In this document: one piece after another, positions 8,341-15,865 of the stretch
Layout of the letters: each line of letters opens with the position of its first letter
Numbering within the stretch: the first letter of the stretch is position 1
Notes under the pieces: generated by a model
Told to the model about the DNA's origin: nothing
The model's input: only the letters and a program-made list of their open reading frames with translations
Database searches by the model: none
Program-made: the position numbers and the translations under genes
Assembly (NCBI GenBank): GCA_050014815.1
Contig: JBEKCP010000026.1
Location: 1 to 22,598, forward strand
DNA: 22,598 nucleotides
Reading direction: 5' to 3'
From: JBEKCP01 sp050014815
GTDB taxonomy: Bacteria; Planctomycetota; Planctomycetia; Pirellulales; Thermoguttaceae

Positions 8341-8538
8341 TCAGGCCAACTTGACCTTTTCGGCCCGCGGCCCCTTCGGACCACGGCCTTCCTCGTAGGT
8401 CACCGCCTGGCCCACCTGGAGGGTCTCAATGGCTACCCCCTCCAGAGCGCTGTGGTGGAAGAACAGCTCGCCCTGCGCCCCCGCGATGAATCCGAACCCC
8501 TTCTCTGCAATCACTTTCTTGACCGTACCTTGCGGCAT
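8341..8538 (-). CDS. Cold-shock domain protein (CspA family)
   Basis: The 65-aa product is a single cold-shock domain, the usual length for CspA-type single-strand nucleic acid binders and RNA chaperones. RNP1 is K13-GFGFI and RNP2 is LFFHHS at 25-30. A GGGAG ribosome binding site lies about 7 bases before the ATG. A promoter at 8646-8673 predicts a leader of about 100 nt, as is common for cold-shock mRNAs. It is monocistronic on the minus strand and convergent with the ThuA gene. Whether it is cold-induced or constitutive cannot be decided from sequence. Confidence 0.95.
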   Translation of the reverse strand: MPQGTVKKVIAEKGFGFIAGAQGELFFHHSALEGVAIETLQVGQAVTYEEGRGPKGPRAEKVKLA

Positions 8539-8645
8539 TATACCACTCCCTCAGACCATGCGCGGAAAGCACTGATACGTTCCCGAAGGCGAAACGTCGC
8601 ATTACAGCCCGCGTAGACTAAAAAAACACGAAAAACGAACGCCTG

Positions 8646-8673
8646 ATTATACCAGCCTGCCGCCGGGCGGCAA
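8646..8673 (-). promoter_or_regulatory. Predicted promoter of the cold-shock gene
   Basis: On the minus strand TTGCCG (8668-8673) is followed after 16 bp by a perfect TATAAT (8646-8651). Predicted transcription starts near 8640, leaving a leader of about 100 nt before the ATG at 8538. It overlaps the region just after the GIY-YIG-like gene stop. Confidence 0.55.
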
Positions 8674-8680
8674 TGGCCTG

Positions 8681-9013
8681 TCACTCGTTGCACTCGGGAC
8701 TGAATGCGGCAATGAGGTCCTGCTGTTTCTCCAAGCGGGACTCTTCCGATTTGTCCGACTGAACGCAAATGCAATTGGCCCCGTGCTGGGCAAGATCCTT
8801 GGCCTTGCGATGCTTGTTGAAGGGCTGCGAGAAGTCCTCGGTATGGCCGACGTAAAGGACCGCGTGCCGATCCTCGCCGTCGACGCCCCGGGCGCGGTTC
8901 GCAACGACATAGACCCCGCTGATCTTGCGGAATCGCGTGCCCAGGGGGAATACCTTGAACCGGTACTGCCTGCCGGACCTGCCCTTGAAAGTGGTTCTGC
9001 CTAATGACGCCAT
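8681..9013 (-). CDS. GIY-YIG-like domain protein, 110 aa
   Basis: A small basic N-terminus (about 1-30) leads into a GIY-YIG-like core: GVYVV as the GIY strand, AVLYVGHTEDF as the YIG strand, then a basic helix NKHRKAKD, and a C-terminal EKQQDLIAAFSPECN that fits the conserved Glu helix and Pro-x-x-Asn end of the fold. GIY-YIG domains are usually nucleases, but stand-alone proteins of this size are often of unknown role and catalytic competence is uncertain here. The start at 9013 is chosen for its AAAGGAG ribosome binding site; an upstream extension to 9091 is Arg/Pro-rich and looks non-coding. It lies 90 bp downstream of, and may be co-transcribed with, the 179-aa gene. Confidence 0.75.
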   Translation of the reverse strand: MASLGRTTFKGRSGRQYRFKVFPLGTRFRKISGVYVVANRARGVDGEDRHAVLYVGHTEDFSQPFNKHRKAKDLAQHGANCICVQSDKSEESRLEKQQDLIAAFSPECNE

Positions 9014-9103
9014 GTGCCGCTCCTTTGCGGTTGAGAAAACTACAGATTGCCAAGGCCGGCGGCCCGAGTCGGCCCGAGGGCCCGACTGCACGCCGCGCAG
9101 CCG

Positions 9104-9643
9104 TCACGTCATCGCCTCGCCTTGGGTTGGAGACCGTTGCGAGGACGAGGCGCAGAGTCGCTGCGCACGGTCTCTCACGGACACAAAAGGCATTCCCTCG
9201 CGAATCGCATAACGCTCCGCGCGAAGAAACCAGAAGGCCAGCCCACCCGTGTTGTGGACCGCCCCGGCCGCTGTCTCTTGACGGGCCCCCGGGGCGCGAA
9301 CCCCCAGGCATCCCTTCTTGCCCGTCTTCATCCAGCCACGCCGCTCCATGACCATGCGCACCGTCACGCCAACCGCCTGCCGGAGCCGTTTGGCACGGCC
9401 GGGGAGGCTGGAGGCGAGGAACGCGTCGATGGGTGGCTGGCACTCGAGCTCTCGAACGACACCAGCCAGCGCAGGCCGGTCGTGGTGGATCTCGGATTCC
9501 TCCATGCGTCGCTGGCGGCCTTCGTCGCTGAAGAAGTCGAGGACCGTCTGGAACCGCGCTTCCAGATCATTCGCCACGTCCCGGAACGTACGCCCCTGGC
9601 GGTCCCTGAGAAAGTCCTCGCGTGTGATGGTCACCTGAGTCAT
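9104..9643 (-). CDS. Uncharacterised protein, 179 aa
   Basis: I do not recognise the family. The protein is soluble and charged, with no signal peptide or membrane segment. The N-terminal part (about 1-45, TREDFLRDRQGRTFRDVANDL) looks helical. A central segment (about 85-112) is basic: RAKRLRQAVGVTVRMVMERR then GWMKTGKKGCLG, which could bind nucleic acid. The C-terminal segment GLAFWFLRAERYAIREGMPF is followed by a low-complexity tail. The ribosome binding site is weak (GAGGT). Its composition is more protein-like than the Arg/Pro/His-rich reading frame on the opposite strand. It may form an operon with the GIY-YIG-like gene. Confidence 0.62.
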   Translation of the reverse strand: MTQVTITREDFLRDRQGRTFRDVANDLEARFQTVLDFFSDEGRQRRMEESEIHHDRPALAGVVRELECQPPIDAFLASSLPGRAKRLRQAVGVTVRMVMERRGWMKTGKKGCLGVRAPGARQETAAGAVHNTGGLAFWFLRAERYAIREGMPFVSVRDRAQRLCASSSQRSPTQGEAMT

Positions 9644-9686
9644 TTCGACCTCGGCAGGATCGAGCTTCCGGGAAGCAGCTTAATTT

Positions 9687-9709
9687 GTAGGTGCGTATGA
9701 TGCACCTAC
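9687..9709. repeat. Small GTAGGTGC hairpin
   Basis: GTAGGTGC and GCACCTAC pair around a short GTATGAT loop, just upstream of the 179-aa gene start on the minus strand. It marks the beginning of a gene-free repeat-rich interval. Confidence 0.6.
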
Positions 9710-9776
9710 GATAATTGTATCTACAAAACTTCCACTGTGCAAGTCCAATTTGTCGTTTCTCACCTTTTTGCACGCC

Positions 9777-9930
9777 GTAGGTCCCGCTTGCCGAGCGGGA
9801 CCCCGTTTCGCAACGTCCCGCTCGTAGGTCCCGCTTGCCGAGCGGGACCCGTTTCGCAACGTCCCGCTCGTAGGTCCCGCTTGCCGAGCGGGACCCGTCC
9901 GTACTGTCCCGCTCGGCAAGCGGGACCTAC
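9777..9930. repeat. Cluster of four 25-bp GTAGGTCCC palindromic repeats
   Basis: Three direct copies start at 9777, 9824 and 9870, and an inverted copy occupies 9906-9930. Each unit folds on itself (GTCCCGCT-TGCCG-AGCGGGAC). The spacers between direct copies are near-identical (CGTTTCGCAACGTCCCGCTC), so this is a duplicated composite repeat and not a CRISPR. The same unit forms the array at 22449-22598. No gene lies between 9644 and 10275. Confidence 0.9.
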
Positions 9931-9986
9931 CAGTGAATGGGACCGGGGTAGCCCTATTGGCTAAGCAAGAATAACCAATATGCGGG

Positions 9987-10015
9987 TAGACCGCCTGCGG
10001 CTGGGTTAGTATAAT
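9987..10015 (+). promoter_or_regulatory. Predicted promoter of the RRM protein gene
   Basis: TAGACC, a 17-bp spacer, then a perfect TATAAT at 10010-10015. Transcription should start near 10022, about 250 nt before the TTG start codon. Confidence 0.5.
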
Positions 10016-10021
10016 AGATGC

Positions 10022-10275
10022 CGGTCCTGAACACAGAAGCTAAGTCTGCCGCCATCATCACGTTCGCCTCGTCTTGAGTGGCTTTCTGAGCGGTTGCGTA
10101 TCAGCGCCCCCGTGCTGGCGAGAACCCAAGCGAGTTCCGCGGCGCCAGCCGTCGATGTTTTCGGTTCGTGTCTGATGAGACGAGGCAAGAGCGTTCATGC
10201 GGGGCGTTGTTCCAATTGTCGTTTGCAACCGTAGCAAACGCATCGTCCCGTTCATTTAGTCACAGGAGATTCGTC
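10022..10275 (+). promoter_or_regulatory. Long 5' leader of the RRM gene, with hairpin near the ribosome binding site
   Basis: This stretch of about 250 bases has no convincing reading frame. It contains CGTTTGC-AACCGTA-GCAAACG at 10220-10240, a 7-bp stem about 22 bases before the CAGGAGA ribosome binding site (10263-10269). Its length and its association with an RNA-binding protein suggest post-transcriptional control, possibly thermosensing or autoregulation. This is an inference. Confidence 0.4.
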
Positions 10276-10626
10276 TTGGGTAAGAAACTGTATGTAGGCA
10301 ATCTGGGCTACGGCGTGAGCAGCTCGGATCTGGAAGCTCTGTTCGCCCCCTTCGGTTCCGTCCAGAGCGCGGAAGTCATTGCGGACCGAGACACGGGCCG
10401 CAGCAAGGGATTCGGCTTCGTCGAGATGTCCAACGACCAGGAGGCGCAGGCGGCCTCCGCGGCGCTGAACGGCAAGGACCACGACGGCCGCCCGTTGACC
10501 GTCAACGAAGCTAAGCCTCGCGAGGAGCGTCGAGGTGGCGGCGGAGGTGGAGGTGGCCGCGGTGGCTACGGCGGAGGCGGAGGACGCGGCGGCTACGGCG
10601 GTGGCGGCGGCGGACGACGCTACTAA
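10276..10626 (+). CDS. RRM-type RNA-binding protein with Gly/Arg-rich tail
   Basis: The 116-aa protein has one RNA recognition motif (about 4-80) with RNP2 LYVGNL (5-10) and RNP1 KGFGFVEM (44-51), then a Gly-rich RGG/YGG tail (about 90-116). Such glycine-rich RRM proteins occur in cyanobacteria and planctomycetes and bind RNA, often in cold or stress responses. The start is TTG at 10276, placed 7 bases after CAGGAGA and directly before the conserved GKKLYVGNL; longer in-frame starts upstream would translate the leader. An intrinsic terminator follows. The long leader hints at regulated translation. Confidence 0.93.
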   Translation: MGKKLYVGNLGYGVSSSDLEALFAPFGSVQSAEVIADRDTGRSKGFGFVEMSNDQEAQAASAALNGKDHDGRPLTVNEAKPREERRGGGGGGGGRGGYGGGGGRGGYGGGGGGRRY

Positions 10627-10656
10627 CGCCCGCCAGAGCCATCCTTTGGAAACCAC

Positions 10657-10697
10657 GCCGCCGACCGCGGCCATACGGCTCCGGTCGGCGGCTTTGT
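10657..10697 (+). terminator. Intrinsic terminator after the RRM gene
   Basis: GCCGCCGACC (10657-10666) pairs perfectly with GGTCGGCGGC (10683-10692), followed by a short T-rich run (TTTG). It lies 30 bases after the stop codon. Confidence 0.75.
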
Positions 10698-10725
10698 GTT
10701 TGCGCTACGTTGGGTTGCGAGTGCC

Positions 10726-10881
10726 CTACGGCTCGCCGGCGGGCGGATCGCTCTTGGGGCTCGTGTCCATCTCGCCCGGGTGTTCTTTCCGCTTCCGGCG
10801 ACGCTCCCTCTTCGCGTCGGCCTTTTGTCTCTTCAGCGTCTCGCGCTGTCGCTTGGCGTAAGTATTGCCGTCTTTGGCCAT
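10726..10881 (-). CDS. Small highly basic protein, 51 aa
   Basis: The product is a charged, helix-prone peptide beginning MAKDGNTYAKRQRETLKRQK, followed by an Arg/Lys-dense core and a Pro/Asp-rich tail. It lacks hydrophobic segments. The pattern NTYAKRQRE...KRERRRKRK resembles small conserved bacterial proteins of unknown role that may associate with nucleic acid. The start at 10881 is supported by a GGAGGGA ribosome binding site; in-frame upstream sequence to 11220 looks non-coding. It lies between the RRM protein and the DEAD-box helicase, and its promoter region is divergent with that of the helicase. Confidence 0.72.
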   Translation of the reverse strand: MAKDGNTYAKRQRETLKRQKADAKRERRRKRKEHPGEMDTSPKSDPPAGEP

Positions 10882-11019
10882 AAACCGTCCCTCCGAGGAA
10901 AACGAGCGGATCAGCCGCGATCCAAGAGGCCTCCGCGGCTTGCTCGCCACCGTGCGGCGCAACGCGAAGAATTTGGAGGGAAGCTGAGGGCCGGCAGTCT
11001 GCCGCCCCTTATCACCGGA

Positions 11020-11048
11020 ATTGTAGCAGGAAAGGCCCGCCGTGGAAA
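11020..11048 (-). promoter_or_regulatory. Possible promoter of the small basic protein gene
   Basis: On the minus strand TTTCCA (11043-11048), a 17-bp spacer, then TACAAT (11020-11025). It would give a leader of about 130 nt. The match is moderate. Confidence 0.35.
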
Positions 11049-11081
11049 CGGTGGTAAGACGAATTTTTGGCCCGGCACCGC

Positions 11082-11111
11082 TTGACACGCCCCGGCGGCA
11101 TGGCCTATACT
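11082..11111 (+). promoter_or_regulatory. Strong consensus promoter of the DEAD-box helicase gene
   Basis: A perfect TTGACA (11082-11087) is followed after 18 bp by TATACT (11106-11111). Predicted transcription starts near 11118, so the mRNA leader would be about 300 nt, including a 16-bp perfect palindrome at 11206-11221 (CGTGCTCGCGAGCACG) and two tandem hairpin repeats. Confidence 0.65.
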
Positions 11112-11289
11112 GGCATGCGTGACGTGCGAGAGACGCCGGCTTCGGCCCGCGTCGCGTCGATTTGCGTCTTCTGTAGCGGCCACTTTGCCCGTGCCCGAGA
11201 GCAAGCGTGCTCGCGAGCACGGCCGGGTTTCCTGTCTACGGCCGCCATTGATCGCTCTTGCACCCCTCGGCCTTGCACCTTTTGCACTC

Positions 11290-11409
11290 GTGAAGGGGAC
11301 AGTCCCATTTTCGCTTGGGCGAAAATTGGGACAGTCCCCAACCTTTTGCGTGAAGGGGACAGTCCCATTTTCGCTTGGGCGAAAATTGGGACAGTCCCCA
11401 ACCTTTTGA
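11290..11409. repeat. Two exact 60-bp tandem copies of a REP-like GGGGACAGTCCC hairpin element
   Basis: The two 60-base units are identical apart from the first base of each. In each, GGGGACAGTCCC-ATTTTCG faces CGAAAAT-TGGGACAGTCCCC (cores at 11295-11339 and 11355-11399), giving a long hairpin. A related copy with ACTGTC in place of ACAGTC sits between groES and groEL2 (16171-16214). The second copy ends right before the AAGGA ribosome binding site of the helicase gene. Confidence 0.92.
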
Positions 11410-11420
11410 AGGAACTGTTG

Positions 11421-12713
11421 ATGAAGTTTGAAGAACTCGGCCTCGCCGAGACGTTGCTCCGCGCCGTGGGCGCGGAGGGCTACATTTCGCCCACCCAGAT
11501 TCAAGCCGCCGCGATTCCCCCCATCCTGGAAGGCCGCGACGTGCTGGGCTGTGCCCAGACCGGCACCGGCAAAACCGCCGCGTTCGCCCTGCCGACCTTG
11601 CAGCGGCTGAGCCGGGCCGAGTGCCGCGTGAACGGCCGCGGACGCAAGATCCGCGCCCTGGTGCTCGCGCCCACCCGCGAGCTATCGCTGCAAATCAGCG
11701 AGAGTTTTCAGGGCTACGGCCGCTACACCGCCGTGCGAGCCGCCGTGGTGTACGGCGGCGTCGGCCAGGCGCCCCAAGTGCGGGCCTTGAACCAGGGCGT
11801 AGACATCCTCGTGGCCACGCCCGGCCGGCTCTTGGACCTCATGGAGCAGGGCTTCGTGGACCTGTCGCACGTGGAAGTCCTGGTCCTCGACGAGGCCGAT
11901 CGAATGCTCGACATGGGCTTCATCCGCGACCTGAAGCGGATCGTGGCCAAAGTCCCGAGCCGGCGGCAGACGCTGCTCTTCTCGGCCACCATGCCCGCCA
12001 CCATCCGCCAATTGGCCGGCCAGTGGCTCCGCGAACCCGTGGAGGTCCGGGTCGGGCCGGCGTTGCAGACGCTGGAGACGATCCGGCAGTCGGTGTTCTT
12101 CGTCGACCAGACCCAGAAGCTGCGGCTCTTGACCCATTGGCTTCGCGAGACGGCGTGGACGCGGACGCTGGTGTTCACGCGGACGAAGCACCGCGCGGAT
12201 AAGGTCGCCAAGCTGCTCCGTCAGGCCGGAATCGAGGCCGACGCATTTCACGCCAACAAGAGCCAATCGACCAGGCAGAGTACCCTCGCCCGGTTCAAGG
12301 CGCCGCGGCCGGCGGTCCTGGTGGCCACCGACATCGCGGCGCGCGGACTGGACATCGACATGATCTCGCACGTCGTCAACTACGACCTGCCGGCCGACGC
12401 GGACAACTACGTCCATCGCATCGGCCGCACCGGCCGGGCAGGCGCGGACGGCGTGGCCGTTTCGTTTTGCGATGGGGCCGAGCGGACGACCTTGCAGGCC
12501 ATCCAGCGACTCACGCGGCAGACGCTCTCCGTGGAGGCACAGCCGGCCGGCATGCCCCCGGTCTCGCCGCCGCCGGCGCAGGCTGCCTCTGCCCGGAAGA
12601 CGCAAACCAAGGCTGCGACCGGCCCGGCATCCTCCAAGTTCCGTCGGGTGAAGCGGCCCGAGCGCACTCGCCGCCCGGCCTTGGCCGGGGCGAAGTGGAC
12701 GCCGAGCTGGTAG
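11421..12713 (+). CDS. DEAD-box ATP-dependent RNA helicase, RhlE-type
   Basis: The 430-aa protein carries the full DEAD-box set: F3 and the Q motif around Gln26, motif I AQTGTGKT (45-52), PTRELSLQI, TPGRLLDL, motif II DEAD (157-160), motif III SAT, LVFTRTK, ATDIAARGLDID and motif VI HRIGRTGRAG. The C-terminal tail is basic and Pro/Lys/Arg-rich, as in RhlE. Such helicases unwind short RNA duplexes in ribosome assembly and mRNA decay, and several are cold-induced. The ATG at 11421 is chosen because MKFEELGL is the usual N-terminus and AAGGA lies upstream; the in-frame extension to 11067 would translate the REP repeats. The long leader suggests regulation at the RNA level. Confidence 0.95.
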   Translation: MKFEELGLAETLLRAVGAEGYISPTQIQAAAIPPILEGRDVLGCAQTGTGKTAAFALPTLQRLSRAECRVNGRGRKIRALVLAPTRELSLQISESFQGYGRYTAVRAAVVYGGVGQAPQVRALNQGVDILVATPGRLLDLMEQGFVDLSHVEVLVLDEADRMLDMGFIRDLKRIVAKVPSRRQTLLFSATMPATIRQLAGQWLREPVEVRVGPALQTLETIRQSVFFVDQTQKLRLLTHWLRETAWTRTLVFTRTKHRADKVAKLLRQAGIEADAFHANKSQSTRQSTLARFKAPRPAVLVATDIAARGLDIDMISHVVNYDLPADADNYVHRIGRTGRAGADGVAVSFCDGAERTTLQAIQRLTRQTLSVEAQPAGMPPVSPPPAQAASARKTQTKAATGPASSKFRRVKRPERTRRPALAGAKWTPSW

Positions 12714-12738
12714 TGCGGCACTGTAGCATGCCACTCGC

Positions 12739-12820
12739 CGTTTAGCGGGCGGGCTTGCCCGCCGCGTGAGCATACTTGTTTCCGCGCACCCCACGGCGGG
12801 CAAGCCCGCCCGCTAAACGG
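12739..12820. repeat. Inverted repeat (CGTTTAGCGGGCGGGC family) downstream of the helicase gene
   Basis: Left arm CGTTTAGCGGGCGGGCTTGC... (from 12739) and right arm ...GCAAGCCCGCCCGCTAAACG (ending 12819) are complementary and separated by about 27 bases. It is the same family and spacing as 8244-8324. It may serve as the helicase terminator. Confidence 0.85.
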
Positions 12821-12842
12821 CGGCGGGCACGTTCAAGGGGGG

Positions 12843-12871
12843 TTGCATTCCCCGGACGGCGGGAATAGAAT
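12843..12871 (+). promoter_or_regulatory. Possible promoter of the BON-domain gene
   Basis: TTGCAT, a 17-bp spacer, then TAGAAT at 12866-12871. It would give a leader of about 115 nt. The rest of the 12820-12992 interval shows no gene. Confidence 0.35.
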
Positions 12872-12992
12872 AACGCTTGAAGGGTAAATCTTCCCCCTCT
12901 TTACTGACCACCGCTCAGCGACGACTCGGTCGACTCCCTTCTTCCGCAGTTCCTTATTGTGCGGAACACCCCCTCATTTCGGGAGTACGACC

Positions 12993-13265
12993 ATGTTCCA
13001 TAAAGAAATCATCCCCGACCGCGTCATTGACCAGAAGGTGAGCCGGCAACTGGCCAACCGCGGCATGCGGCCGCCGTGCCACGTGACTGGGGTGTCCAGA
13101 AGCGGCACGGTGACGTTGTCCGGCAAGATCCAGTATGAGCACCAGCGGGCCCTCTGCGTCCGAGCGGCGCACAACATCGAGGGGGTCCAGCGGGTGGTCG
13201 ATCAGTTGCAGGTCATCGTAAAGGCGGCGCAGAAAGCCGCGACCTCCCTGAATAATCCGGGCTAA
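12993..13265 (+). CDS. BON-domain protein, 90 aa
   Basis: The product is a single BON-like domain (about 8-75): an alpha-beta pattern DQKVSRQLANRG, then VTGVSRSGTVTLSGKIQ, then AAHNIEGVQRVVDQLQV, which carries the family's conserved Gly-rich turn and the V-x-G-V-x-x-V-V/D-x-L end. BON domains are linked to phospholipid or membrane association and osmotic stress in larger proteins. No signal peptide is seen here, so a cytosolic role is possible. The ATG at 12993 follows a GGGAG site. Its TAA overlaps the stop codon of the convergent DUF1559 remnant. Confidence 0.78.
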   Translation: MFHKEIIPDRVIDQKVSRQLANRGMRPPCHVTGVSRSGTVTLSGKIQYEHQRALCVRAAHNIEGVQRVVDQLQVIVKAAQKAATSLNNPG

Positions 13266-13570
13266 TCCGCGTCGATCTTCTCGCCGCCGGCGATGGTCAA
13301 CATCGCGTGGAACGCCTCCGGGTCGATGCTCTTGGAAAGGAACCGCACCGATCCGTCGGCAAAGGCAACGCAGAAGCCCCCGGGATGTGCGTTGCCCAGC
13401 CCGGCCAGCGGATCGTCCGGGTCATAATTCCAATCCTCGGGCTTGGTCCAGGGGACGGCCCGATCGTCATTCGCCTCGACCACCGCGATCGTGTGCGATG
13501 CGCCGTCGCTGATCTCTTTCAACTTCCGGCCCTCGGTGCCGTCGAAAAAGAACCTGACCGCTTCGCGACG
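13262..13570 (-). pseudogene. C-terminal remnant of a DUF1559 (prepilin-like) protein
   Basis: The translated frame runs from a stop codon at 13571-13573 to TAG at 13262, with no credible start. It matches only the C-terminal end of DUF1559 proteins: FFFDGTEGRKLKEISDGASH, IAVVEAN, AVPWTKPEDW, GLGNAHPGGFCVAFADGSVRF and IDPEAFHAMLTIAGGE. Full-length members have a prepilin-type N-terminus and about 300 residues; about 200 residues are missing. The break lies next to a dispersed inverted repeat at 13606-13729, so repeat-associated deletion or rearrangement is plausible. The stop overlaps that of the BON gene. Confidence 0.85.
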
Positions 13571-13605
13571 TCAGCACCGATCGGGAGGCAAAGTCAAGCC
13601 AAGTC

Positions 13606-13729
13606 TCACGCAAAGCCGCAAAGGAAGGAGGAAGACGGCGATTGGGGGTCGTCAGCCAAGGTTCGGACCGGCCGCAAGTCCCCTCCTGTTCCTTCCTTAG
13701 CGCCTTAGCGCCTTTGCATCTTTGCGTGA
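13606..13729. repeat. Inverted repeat of ACGCAAAG-type words
   Basis: TCACGCAAAGCCGCAAAGGA at the left faces CCTTAGCGCC and CCTTTGCATCTTTGCGTGA at the right, an imperfect long inverted repeat. It lies between the DUF1559 remnant and the groEL promoter region. No gene is seen in 13571-14004. Confidence 0.75.
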
Positions 13730-13805
13730 AATCCCGTCCCGCCAATCGTTGCCTCTGGCTGGGCATTCTAAAAAATCCCTCCGGAACCGTCTATAACCCG
13801 GCCTC

Positions 13806-13818
13806 TGCCAAATTGGCA
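13806..13818. promoter_or_regulatory. TGCCAA-A-TTGGCA palindrome, candidate activator-binding site
   Basis: A perfect 6+6 palindrome around a single A, about 130 bp upstream of the predicted transcription start of groEL1. That distance is typical for enhancer-binding activators of sigma-54 promoters. Half-sites recur at 13918, 13944 and 13961. No protein partner is known from the window. Confidence 0.45.
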
Positions 13819-13918
13819 CCCTCGCTCCACGCTGATTATCCCCCCGGTGGAACCCGGCCACAGCGAGTTATACCTAAAGCCTTAACATATAAATCTTTGC
13901 GTCTCGTCATGCCGATCT

Positions 13919-13934
13919 TGGCACACCGCTTGCA
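13919..13934 (+). promoter_or_regulatory. Sigma-54 (-24/-12) promoter of the chaperonin cluster
   Basis: TTGGCAC-ACCGC-TTGCA matches the RpoN consensus (YTGGCAC, 5 bp, TTGCW), with GG and GC exactly 12 bp apart. Predicted transcription starts near 13945, giving a 60-nt leader before groEL1. No CIRCE element (TTAGCACTC-N9-GAGTGCTAA) is visible. Confidence 0.7.
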
Positions 13935-14004
13935 ACTTCACGGTGCCAAATGCAGTCGGCTGCCAATATGGCGCTGCCATTGAACCCGACAGGAGGAATC
14001 CGCT

Positions 14005-15708
<1,704 letters not shown>

Positions 15709-15714
15709 CGAGCG

Positions 15715-15816
15715 TCTCCCCTCTCCCTCCGGGAGAGGGGCAGGGGGTGAGGGCTGGGACCGACGTCTTCTCGGCCAGCCGCCCTCACCCTAACCCTCTC
15801 CCGGAGGGAGAGGGGA
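15715..15816. repeat. Inverted repeat (CCTCTCCCTCCGGGAGAGG family) between groEL1 and groES
   Basis: Left half CTCTCCCTCCGGGAGAGGGG...GGGTGAGGGC and right half GCCCTCACCCTAACCCTCTC...GGAGGGAGAGGGGA are complementary and can form a long hairpin with nested stems. The same repeat lies in the macroglobulin gene at 1049-1182. It could act as a partial terminator or mRNA stabiliser inside the cluster. Confidence 0.9.
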
Positions 15817-15865
15817 CCGGATATAACAAATCATCCCCAACCAGTTACAGGAGAAAGACAAGACC

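Noticed and set aside
9047..9700. 217-aa plus-strand frame opposite the 179-aa gene
   Set aside because: Arg/Pro/His-rich with no motif or good ribosome binding site; the minus-strand reading is more protein-like.
9777..9930. CRISPR-like array
   Set aside because: Spacers are near-identical, units are palindromic, one unit is inverted, and no cas genes are present.
10021..10060. 5S rRNA-like fragment (CCTGAACACAGAAGCTAAG)
   Set aside because: It resembles only the central 5S motif; the flanks do not form the 5S helices and no 16S/23S is near. It is probably chance within the leader.
11067..11420. Upstream extension of the helicase gene
   Set aside because: It would translate the REP repeats and leader, and the family N-terminus begins at MKFEELGL (11421).
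13467..13766. 99-aa minus-strand frame over the DUF1559 remnant
   Set aside because: It runs through the ACGCAAAG repeat and in another frame than the recognisable homology.
13790..14004. CIRCE/HrcA operator before groEL
   Set aside because: No TTAGCACTC-N9-GAGTGCTAA or close variant; the TTGGCAC/GTGCCAA arms have a different sequence and an 18-base spacing.
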